Source of the DNA: Steinernema hermaphroditum
Lineage: Eukaryota > Nematoda > Chromadorea > Rhabditida > Steinernematidae
Length of the DNA: 64,000 bases
NCBI GenBank assembly: GCA_030435675.1
Contig: JAUCMV010000006.1
Coordinates: 186,001-250,000 of the forward strand
Direction: 5' to 3'
Shown here: positions 47,134-58,966 of the stretch, piece after piece
How positions within the stretch are numbered: position 1 is the stretch's first letter
Layout: each line of letters starts with the position of its first letter
Position numbers and translations under genes: made by a program
The notes under the pieces: model-generated
What the model was told of the DNA's origin: nothing
The model's database searches: none
What the model saw: only the letters and a program-made list of their open reading frames with translations

Positions 47134-48411
47134 ATGTCGAACAGTCTTCGAGAGGCATGTGGAGAAGAAGCCAAGGACATCCTCGTAGCGCTCGTTTGCG
47201 CTTTCCCAGCTATCTACTCGTACAGGTGCCACAATCGTAGTAAATATGAGCTTACGACACGGGAGCTCAAAGAGGCATTCGAATTCGTCGTTGGTTCAAT
47301 GAGGCAGGAATATGGATCAAAAGGTGTCCACACGTTTTTTGGTCATCTATCGTCATAACACTTTTAGTGACCACGGAGCTGTGCTGGGCATCGTGGTGTT
47401 CTATACGATACAACTACGTGCGTATGTTGAGAAGCACAGGAGAGCCACCCATGAAATGGGAACAGAAGTTGTCCATTCTAAAGAGTTGTCCCGACATACA
47501 ACGAGAACTTACTCATCGTCGTGTGCAGTCAGTTTCGGTAAAAACGATGCTTTTAAAATAACTATGTCCAAGGAAAGGACTAAGAGTATTTCACTATGGG
47601 ATCGGCCTACCTCCATTCAAGACAACGGCATATTTTAAAATTTACTCTTTAAAAATTTATATCGAGCTCACTATTCAATGTCGCGACTTATATCATTGCA
47701 GGAACGACCTCTTGTGACAACCTTCGGAAAAAACTGTGTAATCTTTCTTTTGAGAAAAATTGGTGCTCACACCTGTTTCCATAGTCGAACTTACGTCGCA
47801 AAAACTCGATTCATTAACCAACTTCGTCCAACCGATCGTCTATTATGGGACCATATCGTTGCACAAGTCGGTTACAAATATCCTGGAGGTATGATTTCAT
47901 TGATAAGCTTAACACGTTCACTGAGCGTTGTTCAGTTGACAAGGACGCTGCCTGGCGATGTTGGAGAAACATTCGATTGACATACAATAGCAGTTCATAC
48001 AAGATACTGAAATGGCTTCCGTACCTTGGATTCTTGGGTAGTCGACAAGTCAAAGAAAGCCGCAGTTCCGAGGTTTACATAATACAACACCAAACAATAA
48101 CAACCGGATTATAGGCTGACACATTGAATGAAGTTCCACCACGGACAACACGATTTGCCGCAAAAGCCGCAGCTCTGAAAGATAGCAACCAGAGAGCTTC
48201 TACAAGCGTCTGCACATCCGCGCCTGCTATCAGCAACTCTGAATCTTCAACCACTAACATTTCTTTATCTGCTGGGTCCACAGTAATCCAACCACATCCA
48301 TCATGTCACACAGAAACTGTTCAATGTAGCGCACCTCATGCCATCACCTACAATTATGGAAGCGAAACCATTTGCTACCCTATTGCAGGCACAAGCTATA
48401 CTGAACTTTAA
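47134..48411 (+). CDS. two-module MADF-like protein
   Basis: Five exons, 47134-47323, 47368-47537, 47702-47888, 47936-48072 and 48115-48411, sum to 981 bp with an open frame of 326 residues. Module 1 has 'EEAKDILVALVCAFPAIY' and 'LCWASWCSIRYNY'. Module 2 has 'ERPLVTTFGKNCVIFLLRKI' and 'AAWRCWRNIRLTY'. Introns inside modules are phase 1; the one between modules is phase 0. The tail is Ser/Thr-rich with no BESS-like helix. The gene is colinear with the one at 49734-51197 (same modules, same phases, same strand, 1.3 kb apart), so the two are a tandem duplication. Probable nuclear DNA-binding protein. Confidence 0.72.
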
Positions 48412-49733
48412 AATACATATCTTCACAGAGCTTTATTGTATGTCTACTTTATGGTCTTAATATTTTATGCATATCTAATCCGAGTCTATCAGAAAACTTA
48501 AAAAAAACAGCTTACCGTTAATTGTTCTCATTGTACAACAGTGATGTACTCAACTTATGTTACCAAATAAGTGTTTCGAATGGTGACAGTATAACAAAAG
48601 AAATTAAGAAATCGAGGATAACGAACCGCAGTTTCATGAAATCAATACTATCGTCGTCCTTCGTTATTGCAGATGACTTTAACTTCCAGCGGCTAGCCAT
48701 TGGCTTTTGTGCCAGCATCTCTATTTTTTGGTCGATCATCTTCATCTAAAACTTTACTGTGTGTGAAGGCGCGTTACTCGAAGGCAGTGGGCCCAAGTTT
48801 CTTCGCCGATGCGCATTGTAGGTCACTTGGACATTTTACGGGCACGATCCTCCGATCTTCGATCATTTCTGTCTGCAGCTTAGTTAAAATGACTTTTATC
48901 AGCAGATTCAAAAATTCCTGTATGCACTTGTTATTGCTTGCTTTTCAGCATCTTCCTATTTCATTTTTCGATTACATTTTGTAGCTTTCGATTCCCTTAA
49001 AAACTGAAAATGCTCAAGAATTGATTTCGAAATCCTCTCCTCCTCAAGAGTCACAGACTGTCATAGTCTGGTTTTAGTGCGTCTCACAAAATCCAGCAAA
49101 ATCTGGACATCTGCTCACAAATTACATGGTTTTCCTAACCGGGCGGCCCGTGTGGTCACACGATTTCCTCGCTGCTCATTGATCGCTTGCGCTCTAAGCC
49201 CTTAATTAGCTTTCATGCGACCGTTGCTAATGAAAGAGTCGGATTTGGCTCACCTGATGACGGAGTAAGCGTCAATTAAATTGTGAGCCTATTTTGGATG
49301 TAGATGTGACCATCGATTTTGGTCATCGCCTGTAACCCTTCTTCACTTACGACAACCCGACGCGTCCTACTCTTCTGCCGTGCCCTGTGACGAAGCCAAA
49401 CGAAAAACTTCACACGACATAAGGAGAAGTCGCTGATCATTAAAAAAAAGCATTCATACTACGTTCTCATTACTAATATACCATAGAAACATGATTCATT
49501 CATCTATATTCAACACAGTATCCTCCATTGAAAGCTGCTCATTTGCTGCCTGCGCCGTAATCCCTTAATGAGCTTTAACAAGCACATCCGTAACGAGCCA
49601 GCAAGATCCATCTTTACCTGGCAACATTCGCGTTCGTTTGCCAATTATATAGCTGCGCTCCGTTTCGATGCTGTTTTGAAATTGGTGGTTGCTAAACAGT
49701 TGTCATAATATTAACGTTTCAGAATTAACCGTG
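48412..49733. other. spacer between two duplicated MADF-like genes
   Basis: No gene is supported. Two diverged repeats can be seen at about 49165-49240 and 49535-49610 (sharing words such as GCTGCTCATT and CCCTTAAT). A short GC-rich piece at about 49360-49410 is related to the 46 kb GC-rich segment. Confidence 0.35.
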
Positions 49734-51197
49734 ATGCCTGGACTTGCTCGATCAGTGGACAAGAACGCGATCGAAGTGTTGGTAGAACTCATAAAAGACT
49801 ACCCGGTTCTCCATACGAGAGAATGTTATATCAAAGATAAACATCACAACCTCCCTCTTGAGGCTCGTCTCGCGTTTCAAGATGTTGTGGAGCACATGAA
49901 AGAACTTTGCGGTCCTGAAGGTAACGCGATATTCTGAAAAGTGCATAGCACTTTTGTTCTTAGCTACCGAAACAGTGTGTTGGACTTCGTGGAGAGGCGT
50001 CGTTCGGAACAACATCAGAAGCTTCAAAGCGACTGGTCGTCTTCTAGCTAAATGGCAGGAAAAGCTAGGATTTCTCGAACCTTTTACATCCGTTCCTCCT
50101 CGAGACCATTCTCCACCCATCTTCGATGAGATAGATGGCGTATGTTTAATTTAATGTGTTTATTTATTGAATTTTAAAGGAGATAACAAATCCAAGGGAA
50201 AATAAATTTGGGCGCCCGAGATGAACCAATTTCTTAATTCTTATCACATTCTTTTCATCAAGTCCTATCAAACATTTAAAAGCAGGGTTCCCTTACACTC
50301 TTTCCAGTAGTTCCCAATTCAGCGCATGCTAATTAGGAACAATGACAAAAAAACTTGGCTCCCTATAGTCTAAACCTGAAATATACTAGTGCAACTTTCG
50401 AGTTTTGAAACAACGTTGTGTTTTAAAATGTCTTAAACTGTCCACTTGTTTCCAGGATCGACCGCTGGTTGAAGTTTTCGGTGACAAGTGTGTTGAAGCT
50501 CTTATTAAGAAGGTAGCCAAATTCCCTGCGTTCCACCGTCGTTGGTACGTAGTTCGAACCCGATACGTCGAAGGAATGTGTGATCGACTTCGCGAGCATT
50601 GGGACGAAATTGTTAAAGAGCTGAACACGGAATTCCCTGGTGGTATGCTGCCCTTATAAATACTATAAGATATTGAGCACTTTAGTTCAATCGAAGATGG
50701 CCTGGCGTTGTTGGCGAACGATTCGCATGACCGCAGCAAGAACAGTAAAGTGGAAGCCCCTACTGGGATTCTTAGCTCCACACATGAAAAAGTCTTGTCC
50801 GGATGCCAATTCGCACAAAAACAACTCTAACAATAGTAATGCGCAAAGGGGCGCCGAAATAGCGACTGCTTCTCCTGTGACCACTATTAATAGCAGTCCT
50901 GAGGCTGCACAAGAAATCTCGCCCAGTCTCCTTTCCTCTCTTCCACGACCAGAACCGATTATGGGACACGCCGCAGGCTTCAATGCCGGACCAGTTTCCG
51001 CATCAAACGAGTTCCAACAGATTGAAGGAAGTTCCGACTGGCCATATCTCTCAATTGCTTCACCTCCTTCATTCTGGATTCCTACGATCTATGGCCCCAA
51101 TCATTCTGGCCAGAACGCAGATCCACACAATGTTCATCCAAGCACCTATATATACGGTCCTTTTCAAACTGAACACAACACATACCCTCACATGTAA
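49734..51197 (+). CDS. two-module MADF-like protein, tandem duplicate
   Basis: Four exons, 49734-49920, 49964-50139, 50456-50642 and 50686-51197, sum to 1062 bp for 353 residues. Module 1 has 'KNAIEVLVELIKDYPVLH' and 'VCWTSWRGVVRNNI' with 'KWQEKLGFLEPF'. Module 2 has 'DRPLVEVFGDKCVEALIKKV' and 'MAWRCWRTIRMTA' with 'PLLGFLAPHM'. The A exons of both modules are exactly 187 bp, as is the module-2 A exon of the neighbour at 47702. Domain introns are phase 1 and the module junction is phase 0 before 'DRPL'. The start follows a TTTCAG acceptor by 12 bases, possibly a trans-splice site. The tail is Asn/Ser/Pro/Tyr-rich ('PSTYIYGPFQTEHNTYP'). Confidence 0.75.
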
Positions 51198-51560
51198 CAG
51201 TTTTACAATTCGCTCTTCTTTTGATAATACCGAATCCTTTGAAAATTACGCCTCACTTTAAACCTGTGGAAAAATTAACCCCCTCACAAGTCACTAAATT
51301 TTCACTAAATTAGTCTCCTCATAAGTTGCATCTTAGCCAACATCATGCTACCCTACTCTACACATCTTTAACGCTAATTTTAAGGCAATTACTGCCTACA
51401 GTTTACCTGGAATTTATTGTTCTCTGCCGATTCATATTTTTATGTTTGCTATTATGTCTAGTACCATTATAAACCGTCCGTTATCATAATGACACACAGT
51501 TATCTCCGTGAATCCAGTGGAATCAACTCTTTTACAGTAAACAAATCACAACAACATAAA
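51198..51560. other. short spacer between convergent genes
   Basis: AT-rich with no coding potential. It should contain the 3' ends of the two convergent MADF-like genes. Confidence 0.4.
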
Positions 51561-53409
51561 TCACACATCATCATGAATTCTACCGATGATTTGCAGAACA
51601 GTCCTCCTCATAGCATTTTCAGATTCCTGGCTGCTGTCTGCAGTCATTGTTTTCTTATATGTGTCCCATAACATCTGTTCTAAAGAAAACAGGGCATCAT
51701 TCCAGTTCAAAACAGTGTAAAACTCACTAAAGGAGGAATCCGAAAGAGATGCAGGTCTAGGTTGTTCGGACGGTTTAGGCTCAAATGACGAATAGGTCTG
51801 TGGAGCTCTTTTTTTAAATAGTGGAGTCATCTCGCGATTAGGGAGCAATGTAGAGGAGGTGGCTATCGGGGAAGAATCGTTCAAGATTTCAACATAGTCA
51901 TCTGTCTCATCTTCCTTTTGATTCGGCAGAGAAACACAACCTGGCAAAGTTGTCAACTTTTGATGAGGTTCTTCAAAGTGCATATGTACAGGTGACGTCT
52001 GCTGGTCTAAGAAGGACAAAGCCTCGATCCACCTCTGTGGACACTGTGTAGTTCCATAGAAAATTCGAAGATTACGGTACGAACGCCATGCTTTGTAGGG
52101 AGGAGCTGCAAAAGTGGTGTTTAACGGTGTCAAAAACAGAACTAACCATCAGTAAACTGGTTATGAACGACATCCATGATTTGATCCCATTCGCGTTTGT
52201 CAAACTCACTAAAACTGTCCATGGTAAGATGATTTTTTGCGAAAGATAAGCTGTGGAATCGAGGATGTTTTGCCACTTCCCGAAGAAGAACGTGAATGAT
52301 CTCTGGTCCGTATATAAAGGCTAGCGGCCTTTCCTGTAACTTCATCATTTGCTGCTATACAAAAACGAAATGTGTACCTTAGGGTCTTTGAAGTGGGCAA
52401 GTGATTTCGTTTTTTTGTGAAATTCATCCAGGAAGTCGAGCTTTCCCTTCCATTTGGTTTGTGCTTTTTCGGGAAAACGAAGGCCCATTAGGTATCGCCA
52501 TCGCAGACCTCTCCATGAACGCCACGCCAATTCTTCGGTTACTAAAATAAACTTTAAAAATGCTTGGCATCAAATAACGGGATATTTTAATATTGGCAGG
52601 GATTTTGGTGACATCATTGTTACTGCCAGACCATCAACTGCTGTGGTCCTGAGCAGAGTTGTCCGGATGCCCAAAAGTTCGGGTACCCGAAACCAAAACC
52701 ATAATTTTCGGGCACGGGACCCGAAAAACCGAAACCGAAAACCGGAAACTGAAAACCGAATTTGGAGGCATCTTTTTTCCTGTTGTTCTTAGGATTCCTG
52801 AGTACAACATGAAGTTTTGGAATTTTTTTAAGCTTATGCTCATTCCATGTATCATTCCACGCTTGTCGCCGAACAGTGTAGACTAGGGATGCACCGGAAC
52901 GGAAACCAGAACGAACCGGAATCAGAAGGTCCGGGGTTCGAATCCACCCGCAGGCCAAACTTTTTTTATGTAGTTTTTCCGCTTATTTAAATTTTGCTCA
53001 CGTAGAATTAGACAATGAAACAGTTTCCAGAACAAAATACGAAAAGAAAATGCGAAAATAAAAAAGTTTTGCTCGCGGATGGATTCGAACCCCGGACCTT
53101 CTGACTGATTCCGATTCGTTCCGGTTTCCGTTCCGGTGCATCCCTAGTGTAGACGTTAAAAGTAAACAGAGCCGTCATCAGGATTCCAAACTCCTCGAAG
53201 ACGTTGATTAACTTACATTGTGAACCGAAACGGTTGCGCATCACGGTCATCACAGCATTCCACGCTTGGCGCCCATCTGACGGCAAGATTGAAATGGGCC
53301 GCGTGCCATCGGTAGGGACCGAATAAATTTCGCGATACTTCCTAATCTCCGAAATGAGCAGAAACACAGCTTCGTTACCATAGAGGTGCATCAATCCTGT
53401 CGCCGCCAT
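51561..53409 (-). CDS. two-module MADF-like protein with BESS-like C-terminus
   Basis: Four exons, 53409-53217, 52541-52378, 52333-52147 and 52105-51561, sum to 1089 bp for 362 residues. Module 1 has 'YGNEAVFLLISEIRKYREIY' and 'LAWRSWRGLRWRY' with 'KWKGKLDFLDEF'. Module 2 starts 'ERPLAFIYGPEIIHVLLREV' and has 'YKAWRSYRNLRIFY' with 'RWIEALSFLDQ'. Domain introns are phase 1, the junction phase 0. The Pro/Ser/Glu-rich tail ends 'LEQMLWDTYKK' and then 'AMRRTVLQIIGRIHDD', the BESS-like helix. The 675-bp intron of module 1 contains a complete hAT-type MITE. The gene is convergent with the one at 49734 and shares its '(D/E)RPL' module-2 start, so it belongs to the same subgroup. Confidence 0.78.
52654..52770. 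repeat. simple CCGAAA-rich repeat tract in an intron
   Basis: Starts with CAGAGTTGTCCGGATGCCC and continues in many CCGAAA/CCGGAAA words. It looks like a subterminal piece of another DNA transposon, but no matching inverted end was found. Confidence 0.4.
52876..53154. mobile_element. palindromic hAT-type MITE, copy B (complete)
   Basis: The element is 52884-53146, 263 bp. It begins TAGGGATGCACCGGAACGG and ends with the inverse CCGTTCCGGTGCATCCCTA. Both sides carry the 8-bp duplication GTGTAGAC (52876-52883 and 53147-53154). The left and right arms are inverted repeats of each other over most of their length, separated by an AT-rich spacer, so the transcript would fold into a long hairpin. 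Each arm contains GGTTCGAATCC, a perfect pol III B-box. It lies in the first intron of the two-module MADF-like gene. Confidence 0.92.
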
Positions 53410-53824
53410 ATTGCAACCACTGAAACAGAACAACAGTAGCTGATGAGGGAGCACGACGGGGTCACGGCGTTAGGCTGCTCGCATAAACATAATATGAGAA
53501 TGCTCACAATGCAATAAACAGACTGCTAGCGTGCGGGAGTGACCGTCAAAGAGTGCTGCAATGGCGCGACAGCGCACGCCTTTGTTCATGAAATAACATG
53601 GCGGTGTGGGGACTTTGGAGGATTGGTTTCAGTTGCAAACAGGTCCGGCGCGGCTGTTTAATTGCTTCTCTCATCGCGGCATGACAAGGTTATGAAATAA
53701 CTCGACGGATGATTTCTCCTGCCGTCTATCGTCGGGCTAACTATCGCCAAAATGGATAGGAGCAGCAGTTATGTGCAGGATAAAATCAGGTAAAATATCG
53801 CCGTGTGAAGATACTTGAGAACCT
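53410..53824. other. intergenic, promoter region
   Basis: GC-richer, CpG-containing sequence directly upstream of the MADF-like gene that starts at 53409. No gene is seen; probably its promoter. Confidence 0.35.
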
Positions 53825-55685
53825 TCATTCTCTCTTATCGTATCGGATCAGCCCAAAGAAGGTCTGATGGCAGTGGGGATGTTGAGACATAATGTCGCCC
53901 GAAGGCATATGCAAACCGGTTCTAGTTGAAAATGCCGTTCTATTCACAGGAATACAAATCTTATCCTCACCGATACTTCGCCTAGCGATGGCGAGGGCGC
54001 CGAGGAATTTGACAATGTTGTAGCCATTACGGCCATCGCTCATATATAGGGTGCGGCAAAAGTTCTGTCACGCCGACTTTCGTTATTCATTTTTTGTCGT
54101 TCAGTGAGTTGGTTGCGTTGCATCGTTGTGATATTCGTATTCAGCACCTATTTCTGCTTACTAACTCACTCTTACATTGTTCGTAACCTTAGAACACGGT
54201 CGTGAAAACGGTACTCTGTAAAATGCATTTTCGGTCGCAGAGACCGTTTCGTCGCGGAAGACTAAAACTTGTTATCATCGGAAAGCTCGTATCGTTCTTC
54301 AAACACGTCCCTGGTGTCAGTGAACAACTTTGTGAGACTCCCTAATTAGCTAGGTGTCAGATAACCATAAACTGTTGCGATTGGAAAATCGGGTGCTCAT
54401 AAAACCCGAAGAAGAAGGGAATCATACAGAATTTGGCACCCTTTTTCCAAAAAATGCACCCTTAAACTGAGCAGGAGCGAGATAAACGTGTGCAAAGCGA
54501 TTAATCGGGCTTTAGCTAGAGTAAAGTTCACTTTCTGGTGCATAAAAGCCCTCAAAAGATGAATAATAACTCAATTCATGGGGAAATGTGCTAAGGTGCA
54601 GACTGTCGTGGCCGTTGGCCGACATTTGAGACAAGTGGTCTACAAAGATCACAGGATTTTTATAGTTTTCAAAAAATTCATATACGGAGAACCACTTGAA
54701 CTCCTCTCAGAGGCAGGCTCTCAGAAGACTGTGCAAGTGGAAAGAAGCCACCTTTCTGTTTCTGTGGTGATTTTGGGAGGAATTTATGAAAACTGAAAGA
54801 ATTTTTTTGGTGTTCGGGACAAATGAGTAAAGATGATCTCTTCCGCTTATCAGAATTTGATTCTGAGAGAAGTGCTACTTGCCTCTGCGCAAAAGCACTT
54901 CGAAAACAAGCGATGGACTCTGATACAGGACTGAACACCCGCTAACGGAGCCAAATCAACGATAGACTTCTACAAGGAGCGGATCCCAGACTTTTGTACT
55001 TAAGAAGATTGGGCCTCAAACAGTCCGGATTGCAAACCTATGGACTTGTGGTGTGGAGCATCTTAGAGAAGAAGGCCTGGCGAGTACCCCACACAACAAA
55101 TTACTCAGTGAAGAGGACTCTTCAGAACATATTGAAGGAAATTTCAATTCGAAGTCTAGCGACCACAGCAAAAAATTTCCCTAAGCATTTGGAGGCCCGC
55201 TTTTCGGTGTGACAAAACTTTTGCCGCACCCTGTATAAGATTTTTTTGCTGACACGAGGCCAGTAATGCGAACAAAGTTCATTGGCGTGTCACTCTTCAC
55301 CAGCCAACATGCTATGGAGATAATCCGATTAATCGCACCTGTCTGATGATTCTCACTTAGCAGGTAGAAGCACTTCCGGCTGAGATTAAGATTAAGAATA
55401 CAGCGAAGCGACATGCATTCCAGAAAGCGGCCATTGCGGTCGATATAGTCGCCCACGAAAAGAAACTTATTGAACCCTTCCTTCGGCACTTTAAATCAAG
55501 CCCAATGGGCGACCCAAGTAGAAGATCTGCGAAAGACAACTATTACATGATAATAGCGTGAGAAACTTCACCTGTCCGTAAGTATTGCCGCGATTATAAC
55601 GGGCGATTTTACTTTGAGAAGCGTGGCCTAAGATCGTTTCACAAACATCCTTTTTTAACTTTCTTTTATCGCAAACATCCTTCAA
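53825..55685 (-). pseudogene. PP1-type Ser/Thr phosphatase pseudogene, split by a mariner element
   Basis: On the minus strand, right of the transposon, 'ARYNRGNTYGQ' (degenerate form of the metal-binding GDxHGQ motif) is followed by a GTGAAG...TCGCAG intron. After it, 'KFLFVGDYIDRNGRFLECM' and 'LLSENHQTGAINRI' match PP1 GDYVDRG and GNHE...INR. Left of the transposon, 'NIVKFLGALAIARRSIGEDK' matches the following PP1 block and, after a frame change, 'SDLLWADP' matches the DLLWSDP block. The GDIHG His and GNHE Glu are lost and frames shift, so this is not a working phosphatase. The gap between the two halves is exactly the mariner insertion. Order and spacing strongly support one ancestral gene. 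Confidence 0.75.
54045..55235 (+). mobile_element. degenerate Tc1/mariner element
   Basis: The element is 54047-55233, about 1187 bp, with TA on both sides (54045-54046 and 55234-55235). Terminal inverted repeats are AGGGTGCGGCAAAAGTT at the left and its inverse AACTTTTGCCGCACCCT at the right, with similarity extending about 30 bp. Inside, in broken plus-strand frames, mariner transposase motifs remain: 'LASAQKHFENKRWTLIQD' and, further on, 'WASNSPDCKPMDLW', equivalent to the WPPxSPDLNPxD block with the third catalytic Asp. Stops and frameshifts show that it is dead. It interrupts the PP1-type pseudogene. Confidence 0.85.
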
Positions 55686-56266
55686 GGAAAATCGAGAAGA
55701 AACTTCCTAGTGAATATCTCTGTTGCACGATATGTTCACGGGATCTTTGTAAAGACTTTCATGTTTGAAGTCGTAAGGCAAACGTAATTGTTTGTGAATG
55801 GTGATGACGATTTAAGAGGCTTCACAGGCTCACATCTTCACCGAGTTGCTGTTAAGGTTGTCGAATAGAATAATTAGTGTTTTTCCTAATATCGAGTGTT
55901 CGACTAGATTCGAACCTTCCCAGGCGTTGTTGCGACACACTCATCAACATTTTTCGTACCTGTTTACTGTATGCAATGTCTACGGGTTTGAGTTTAGAAA
56001 CAGTGCTATTCCTATTTCTAGAACAGCGACCGGATAAAAAGCGATATCTACCAACTGAACTTGTTTACGCTGTATACGGCAACTCAGCATTTGACAAGCA
56101 GGGCTTGTCAAGCAGGTGCTTTCACGTGTCACTTTCATCGGCATAGCCACAACCACGTTTGCCATTCGACTGCGGCGACTGGCTGCGAAACACATTCGGC
56201 ACTCTCTGTCATCTCGGTCTGTCGTTGTTATTGATTCCTTTCATTACGCCGTCTTGTGGCTGTACA
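55686..56266. other. intergenic stretch
   Basis: No supported gene. Overlapping short ORFs on both strands only; contains the promoter side of the next MADF-like gene. Confidence 0.35.
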
Positions 56267-57760
56267 ATGGGCGACCGAACTACTGACTCACTCTATCACA
56301 AGTGTGGAGAAGAAGCTGTACTCCTGCTTATTAACGAAATGAAGAAGCACCCGATTCTGTACAGGAGTAGCCCTCGCCGGATCAGTCAGCCTTCAGTTGA
56401 GCTGAAAATGGCACAGAAGGATGCGTGGTTGGATGTTATGAAGGTCATGGCAGAGACTTATGGGAATAATAGTAAGCCTTTTGTTAGGTACAGCTAGTTA
56501 AGGTATCGATCCTAGTCTGACAAGCTGAAATATAGCATGGCGGTTGTAACCGCGTAAAGACTGAGAATGTTATGTGCGTTTCAGTTTGCGAGGAAGTGGC
56601 TTGGACGACGTGGCGCGTTCTCTATGTCCACTACGGGACAACGAACGCTTCTAAGAAGTGGCGAGACGAGCTTTCATTCCTCAAAGGGTGCAAGAGACCC
56701 ATGGTCAAACGGCCCGCTGTTAAGGTGGTTAAAAGAAGGCAGGCTATGACTACAGATCACAGCGAAGAAGTGGTTCCTCATAAGGTTTTGTGCAATGATT
56801 GTGTTTGCTTCGCAATGAATGTACTCATAAAATTTAGCTGCCGAAAAGTGGCGCAAACATGGAGTCACCCCCATACCACCCTTCACAAAAAGACACTTTA
56901 TACATCCGTTATGGGGCCGATGCTTGCACCCAGCTTATCAATGAAGTTGGAAAATATCCTGTCATTTACAACCAAATCTTAATGCATTACAAATATTCAC
57001 ATCAGCTACCCGAGGAAGCATTGCTGGCCTGGAACAAGGTGATGAAGGCAATGGATGCGAAATATGCCGGAGGTATGAAGGTTTCCCGCATATTTGTTTT
57101 GATTTATTTAGTGCCGACAGAGTTGGCTTATCGTGCGTGGAGAACAATTCAGATTAACTACAAGAAAGTTAACTGTCCGAAGAAATACGCCGGGAAGATA
57201 CTTTTTCTGAACAACGTTCCAAGAAGGAAGCGTTCCTTGAAGAAATCAAATTGGTCGGATGCGAACTTGTTGCTCTCGATAAGCTCAGGACATCGACAGG
57301 AAACACCGATATATCCAGATATTGATTTCTCGTCTCAGGAGTCCCCTAACGAGATACTCAAGAAAGTTGTTGAGAACACCACCAATCTCCAGCAAGATGA
57401 TATGTCGGAGTTGGAAATCAATGGATCAGATTTCTCCACGTCTGAAGTTTACGATGACGTTCCTTTGAATCTATCAGCTACGTCAGACCGTTGTGAGGAC
57501 GATTTAGAAAAATCTGCCCGCCCTTCAGCCGCTCAGCTTGAACTTCAACCACCCCTTGACCCTTTCAGTAAGAAAGAGTGGAAGGAGATAAAATCACTCG
57601 GCATGTTGCAGAGAAGCTTCTCGAAAAGATTTGGCGTGGTGCAGCCGAATCCCGCGCTAGAGAAGCGATAATGAGTGAGTTAAGAAGAAAAATAACGGCA
57701 ACGATAAACAATGTTGAAGACATCATGTGGGCAAAGGCTGTACGCACTGCGAACGTTTAG
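56267..57760 (+). CDS. two-module MADF-like protein with BESS-like C-terminus
   Basis: Five exons, 56267-56471, 56585-56784, 56838-57072, 57112-57567 and 57612-57760, sum to 1245 bp for 414 residues. Module 1 has 'CGEEAVLLLINEMKKHPILY' and 'VAWTTWRVLYVHYG' with 'KWRDELSFLKGCK'. Module 2 has 'YGADACTQLINEVGKYPVIY', 'AWNKVMKAMDAKYAGG' and 'AYRAWRTIQINYKK' with 'KYAGKILFLNNV'. Introns inside modules are phase 1, the junction phase 0. The long acidic/Ser linker is followed by a 44-bp phase-1 intron. Taking it restores the last exon with 'KLLEKIWRG' and 'MSELRRKITATINNVEDI', the BESS-like helix; without it the frame ends in unrelated sequence. This is the clearest consensus copy of the domain in the window. 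Confidence 0.8.
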
Positions 57761-58966
57761 TTTAATGATGACGTTTATATATGTTACGATTCATTATAAG
57801 ATTGCATATTTTTAGTTGATTGTTTGATCCTAAAGTTTCAGTATACTTTAGCCGTGTGCTGCATTTACAAATTTCCTCCCAACTTAAAAATTTGTACGCT
57901 ATTCCAGTAGCTCGGATGATTTATTGTTTCGTCTGTCTCTGTGTCTATCGCCTATCTTTGTGTGTTTGGAATGTGTCCATTATTATTTAGTAGTGAAACA
58001 CTAAAGAAAGAATTGGATTGGCTTGAAAAGATAACTCCGCGGCTCGTTGGTTTATGTCACAACAAAAAGGCATTTTAAAAAGGACAAGTTCCTGCCGATC
58101 GAGTCGATGTCACAGCCGCAACATGAGACAAACTTCTTTTGTAATTTTGTACCTAACGTAATGTCATTGATTCATTAAATAAAGCCGTAAAGCACTGACT
58201 TTGACTTTATGGCATTGCACCGTGTAGGATATCTTAGAGTGCCCATCAAAAACAAAAATCACATCTAAGACGCTAGTAATGTGTTTAGTGAAATAACTGT
58301 CATTCCTATTGCTTACTTGAGGATAAATCAAACGATTTACATTACATTTACATTTACTCTTGAATCAGTGGCATTCGCCACGCAAGAAATCTCATAATGC
58401 ACAGCGAAGAACCGTAGATCACCGTTGTCGCTATTTCTCTTCTTTCTTCGGCGCATGACACGACGTCGGAGTTGAAGGCAGCTATCCCATCAATGTTTTC
58501 GAGAAACATGCTGAATAGCAGCGGATTGCTTTAACACTCTACACAACGGATAAGTTACGCACGTCATTATTATTTATGGACAAACACAAACAGGTCACAC
58601 ATGAAATATGGAAATACATGTTTAAGGATGTAAAAAAATTAAACGAATCGCACTGAAATAGCGAAAGATTAATGAGAACACGGGAAAACAACACAAGTGT
58701 TTCTAAAAGATACAAAGGAGATCAAATACTGCATAATATCACAATAACGTTTAAATGTTTGGAAATAAAGAACCATCGTTGTCATACCGAATTCATGATA
58801 ATAGACAAAATGAGATTGATTATTGAACTAGACGACTTAGGAAGATGACTCAAATCGCGCTTGATTTCACAGCCGGCATCGAAAAGATCAAATAAATTAT
58901 ACGTAGAAATAGTCGGAGATATGCACAACACACAGTAACGCGAAACATCACCGCAAATTGTTGTTA
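57761..58966. other. spacer between convergent genes
   Basis: AT-rich, no coding potential. ATTAAATAAAGCC near 58170 is a likely polyadenylation signal. Confidence 0.4.

Noticed and set aside
52654..52770. A separate hAT element next to the MITE
   Set aside because: Only one end-like sequence (CAGAGTTGTCCGGATGCCC) and a CCGAAA-rich tract are visible; no inverted end or duplication.
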